Assembly (NCBI RefSeq): GCF_900163645.1
Contig: NZ_FUKM01000050.1
Coordinates: 21,955 to 85,954, forward strand
DNA: 64,000 nt
Source: Halomonas citrativorans
GTDB taxonomy: Bacteria > Pseudomonadota > Gammaproteobacteria > Pseudomonadales > Halomonadaceae
Reading direction: 5' to 3'
Shown here one piece after another: positions 61,378 through 64,000 of this stretch; positions within the stretch are counted from its first letter, which is position 1; each line of letters begins with the position of its first letter. The notes below the pieces were generated by a model. It was not told the DNA's origin and made no database searches. It worked only from the letters and a program-made list of their open reading frames with translations. Both the position numbers and the translations under genes were made by a program.

Positions 61378-63162
61378 TTACCTAGACCTACCTTTGGACT
61401 GTTGCTTCGCCTTTTTGGCATTCATTTCAGCCTGTAGCTTAGCTTGAAGGCGTTTTTGTGCAGTCAGCCCTTGCGAAGGCGCAGGCTGTTTTTTTGCCGC
61501 TTCACCTCCAATGCTTAATACATTGAGATGGGCCAGAGTATTCAGCCGATTACGACGTATTGGCGGTGGCTTCTGGCCTACAGGAGTTACACCTCGTCGC
61601 TCAGCCTTCTGATTTCCCTTGGTCACGTTCCCGCCATTCATTAATGTTTGGCGTTTGCGTTCCAGAAAGTCATCAGCGAACGTGATAGGCAATTGCGAAT
61701 CCACAGCCGCTCGGATCACTCTGGCCTTAAATTCTGGCGTCCCGTTCACAGTAATGCGGTCACCATAACGCTCCATCGCAATGCGGAGCGCACTCTGAAT
61801 CCCCATTTGATCGGACTGCGTAGACACTTGGAGCCGATCGCCATCGTCGCGCACGGCACTAACACCGGCTCGGTAGAGTATGGTGCCCTTCTTGGTGATG
61901 TTGTCGATTATAGGTGTATGGGCAGCTTTTAACTGGCCCTCCCCTTTAATAGTGTTGCCTTTGAGTCCCTGAGCGGCCTCTCTGGCCCGCAATGCCATCA
62001 AGGCTTCGGCATCTCCCTCCTGTGCCTTGCACTTGAGCCAATCAGCCCAGGTGCGCCGCCCATGGGTTTTATAAATGGCCTGACGTGCTTCCTTACATTG
62101 CTGCTGGATCGAATCCATATCGGCTTTTAGTGCACTGCTCGCCTGCGCATAAAGAAGCTTTTTGGTAAATTTCCCACTGCCAGCAAGCTTAATAGCTGCT
62201 CGTCGGTTTTTACCTTTTTGCTTAGCGCTCTCTATCTGCCGCTCTTTCTGCCGCCGGGCTTTGTCCAGAGCTACCTTTTTATTGGCCATCGCGCTTTGCT
62301 GTTCCGACTTGTAGCGTGCGTAAAGCTCGCTGGTGTTCACCCTTAACCTCATAGGATCTTTGCAATACTGTCGGTGAGGTTTACCTTTCTGGGCTTGCTC
62401 AGAATCAAACTTCCCAAAGCGCGCCTCTAGTCTCGGCCTGGAGAAGTCGCGCCCCAGAGTGCTCGCCTTAACCATTGTATTATCACCAGCGACCACAACT
62501 AACCCATTTCCCCGCTCCCGGATTTCTAAACCATTGTCACGCATGATTTGATGCAGTGCGCTCCAGGACTGTGCCTTCTTGAGTTCGTCCAGGCACTCGC
62601 GTTTGATCCAACCAAGAAGACTTTCAATACCGGCGTGTCGCTCCATATCAGCCGCTCGCGCCTCAGCACCACGTTGGCGCGGTATGTGATTATCTCGCTG
62701 TAACCCATAATCCTGCTCCAAGGCTTCACAAAGCTCGGCCAGCGCCTGATGCGAATAGTAGGGCTCATGAATGGTATTTCGCGTCGGATGGATCTTATTG
62801 ATAGCAATATGGACATGCAGGTTGTCAGTATCATTGTGAACGGCACTAATTCGTTGATGCTTGTCGAAGCCGAGCCCTTTACAAATACGGCCTTCGATGG
62901 CTGACAGGATTTCTGTGCTAATCTGCTCTCCTGCCCGAAAGCTAAGTATCAAGTGGTAAGTCTTATCACTCTTCGCTCTGGTATTGCCTAACTGGGTCGC
63001 TAATACTTCACTGATCGCATCCCGAACAGAATATGCTTCGCAGTTGGTCAACCGTACCTTTCCCAAGCGGTGTGCCTTACTTTGCTCGTCGGTAATATAG
63101 TTTACCAACCTGGCAAAATCAGATTTTCCTAAGGAGCGAATGGGAATGTGCTTAGCAATCAC
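61378..63162 (-). CDS. traI: MOBP-type relaxase TraI
   Basis: A 594-residue relaxase that nicks oriT and leads the transferred strand. Motif III HNDTDNLHVHIAINKIHP gives the metal-binding His109, His116 and His118. Motif I VNYITD has Tyr22 as the likely nicking residue. Lys/Arg- and Gln-rich helical sequence follows. The C-terminal ~250 residues (including ITVNGTPEFKARVIRAAVDSQLPITFADDF) resemble the LPD7/TraI tail. It lies downstream of traJ and next to an RP4-like oriT, so it belongs to the IncP/MOBP11 group. Confidence 0.9.
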   Translation of the reverse strand: MIAKHIPIRSLGKSDFARLVNYITDEQSKAHRLGKVRLTNCEAYSVRDAISEVLATQLGNTRAKSDKTYHLILSFRAGEQISTEILSAIEGRICKGLGFDKHQRISAVHNDTDNLHVHIAINKIHPTRNTIHEPYYSHQALAELCEALEQDYGLQRDNHIPRQRGAEARAADMERHAGIESLLGWIKRECLDELKKAQSWSALHQIMRDNGLEIRERGNGLVVVAGDNTMVKASTLGRDFSRPRLEARFGKFDSEQAQKGKPHRQYCKDPMRLRVNTSELYARYKSEQQSAMANKKVALDKARRQKERQIESAKQKGKNRRAAIKLAGSGKFTKKLLYAQASSALKADMDSIQQQCKEARQAIYKTHGRRTWADWLKCKAQEGDAEALMALRAREAAQGLKGNTIKGEGQLKAAHTPIIDNITKKGTILYRAGVSAVRDDGDRLQVSTQSDQMGIQSALRIAMERYGDRITVNGTPEFKARVIRAAVDSQLPITFADDFLERKRQTLMNGGNVTKGNQKAERRGVTPVGQKPPPIRRNRLNTLAHLNVLSIGGEAAKKQPAPSQGLTAQKRLQAKLQAEMNAKKAKQQSKGRSR

Positions 63163-63196
63163 TCACAACTCTCCAAAATTTTAGCGGCTAAAATAA

Positions 63197-63568
63197 TCAT
63201 TGCTTAGCCCTTGGTTGAACCAATGATGTCATTATGCAGCTCATGTCCTCTTGAGTGGCTTCGATACGCCCAAGGAGTTTAAGAATCGTAGCCGTTCCGA
63301 AAGGAGCTGTTCGAACATCATCGGTCAGCCACAATTTGAGTAAGCCTCCTAAACGACCAAGATCACCATTTATGCGTACCAACTCGCGAACGTGCTCGTA
63401 GTCTGTAACGCAATTAACCTGGTAACCCTGACCAACTTCTCGCAAGTAGCCCGCGACGCTCCGCCCCGCTCGCTTGGCATTGAGTTCAATTAGTTCACGC
63501 TCTTGAGGAAGACAGTACACCTTAAGCGGCGTACAGCTCTTCCTAGTGATACTTTTCTGTCCATTCAT
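63197..63568 (-). CDS. traJ: TraJ-type oriT-binding accessory protein
   Basis: A 123-residue ribbon-helix-helix protein of the TraJ/MobC class. It begins MNGQKSITRKSCTPLKVYCL, contains ERELIELNAKRAGRSVAGYLREVG, and has a helical C-terminus. In RP4 TraJ binds the inverted repeat beside nic and positions TraI. It is the first gene after oriT and transcribes away from it. The predicted binding repeat is at 63646-63689. Confidence 0.85.
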   Translation of the reverse strand: MNGQKSITRKSCTPLKVYCLPQERELIELNAKRAGRSVAGYLREVGQGYQVNCVTDYEHVRELVRINGDLGRLGGLLKLWLTDDVRTAPFGTATILKLLGRIEATQEDMSCIMTSLVQPRAKQ

Positions 63569-63631
63569 ATAAGCCTCCCCTTTTACTTAAAAAGACCTCG
63601 TAGAGCAGGAATAACGTTGAGCACCGTAGGT

Positions 63632-63730
63632 GCGAATAAGTGAACAGTGAAGAGGCTCCAACATGCTTGCATGGTGGGCCTACTTCACACATCCTGCCCG
63701 CCTTACAGCGTTGTTTACGCCAAGGAAATG
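63632..63730. other. oriT of IncP/RP4 type
   Basis: The stretch carries GAATAAGTGAACAGTGAAGA, then GTGGGCCTACTTCACACATC and CTGCCCG, followed by ACGCCAAGGAAATGCATG; RP4 has near-identical blocks in the same order. GTGAAGAGGC and GCCTACTTCAC are the arms of the TraJ-binding inverted repeat. The expected nic site is ATCCTG/C, between 63696 and 63697. The location just upstream of traJ is the same as in RP4, so nick sequence and order agree. Confidence 0.9.
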
Positions 63731-63945
63731 CATGTTTTCTTCTGTGTATATCATTGCATTTTAGTGGTAATGCCTTGTCCAACTCTGTAACTAGTAAAAA
63801 GCCATATAAAAACAAGTAAAAACAACACTTCTCCTTGCAATATGGCGATGATTTACACACTCCAATGCAAAGAAAAACACTGAAATGCACAAGTTTCCAC
63901 TAAGCAGAGAATTGGCCCCTCAAATGTCAATAACAAAGTATCTAG

Positions 63946-64000
63946 GGAAGGTCTGAATAACTGCCGATATTCATCACCGCTCACTTGAGCCGAGAAAAAA
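63946..64000. mobile_element. Probable end of an IS5-family insertion sequence
   Basis: The last 55 bases start with GGAAGGTCTGAATAACTGCC, which resembles the terminal inverted repeats of IS5-family elements. The four bases just before it are CTAG, the usual IS5 target duplication (CTAR). The transposase and other end lie beyond the window, so the identification is provisional. Confidence 0.4.

Noticed and set aside
1..64000. CRISPR arrays and cas genes.
   Set aside because: No regularly spaced direct repeats of 23-37 bases and no cas-like frames were seen in the window.

Overview
The window looks like the chromosome of a halophilic or marine gammaproteobacterium of the Halomonas type. This rests on moderate GC, the overall protein styles, IdnO/IdnD, OpgGH, AzlCD and SstT homologues, and a FhuA-type TonB receptor. 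Genus is an inference from gene content; there is no rRNA or marker phylogeny here.

Positions 1-42155 are ordinary chromosome. From left to right: the start of a yaeQ-like gene and a glutathione transferase; an L-idonate/gluconate operon (gntP-type permease, idnO, idnD) behind a perfect GntR/IdnR-type operator; enoyl-CoA hydratase and acyl-CoA dehydrogenase; an MFS transporter; small enzymes; an LpxL-type acyltransferase; manC and a sulfatase-like membrane enzyme; and opgGH. Next comes an unusual biosynthetic-looking cluster at 18419-26607: creatininase-family amidohydrolase, GTP cyclohydrolase II, stand-alone RibD-type reductase, flippase-like membrane protein, glycosyltransferase-methyltransferase fusion, divergent 6-pyruvoyl-tetrahydropterin-synthase-like protein, zinc-less MDR oxidoreductase and CDP-alcohol phosphatidyltransferase. 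After it lie a DUF1090 protein, modABC, gmhA, a FUSC transporter, a DASS symporter, sstT, an autoregulated-looking XRE/cupin-azlC-azlD operon and a Fur-boxed TonB receptor.

At 42156-42201 the sequence shows the 3' part of a CAU-anticodon tRNA (closest to tRNA-Ile2) on the minus strand, broken off inside the anticodon loop. This is the usual scar of tRNA-site integration, and its orientation puts the island to its right. The island runs to the window end. It holds a long same-strand defence operon (42732-57829): HTH protein, PLD/SNF2-type helicase, DUF4391, SIR2, HerA ATPase, type III-like Mod, PD-(D/E)XK nuclease (DUF1016/YhcG), type III Res and a membrane-anchored coiled-coil protein. Most junctions overlap by a few bases or have short gaps. 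After a junction with a decayed DNA-methylase fragment comes an IncP/RP4-type transfer module on the minus strand: trbL, trbK, trbJ, relaxase traI, traJ and an oriT closely resembling that of RP4. An apparent IS5-family end begins at about 63946.

How the parts work together: the transfer module would move the element, and the defence operon is its cargo. The SIR2-HerA pair (a known NAD-depleting anti-phage pair) sits inside an operon that otherwise reads as a type III-like restriction-modification system with extra helicase, DUF4391, nuclease and membrane subunits. This composite operon and the pterin/pyrimidine-lipid cluster are the two best candidates for undescribed biology.
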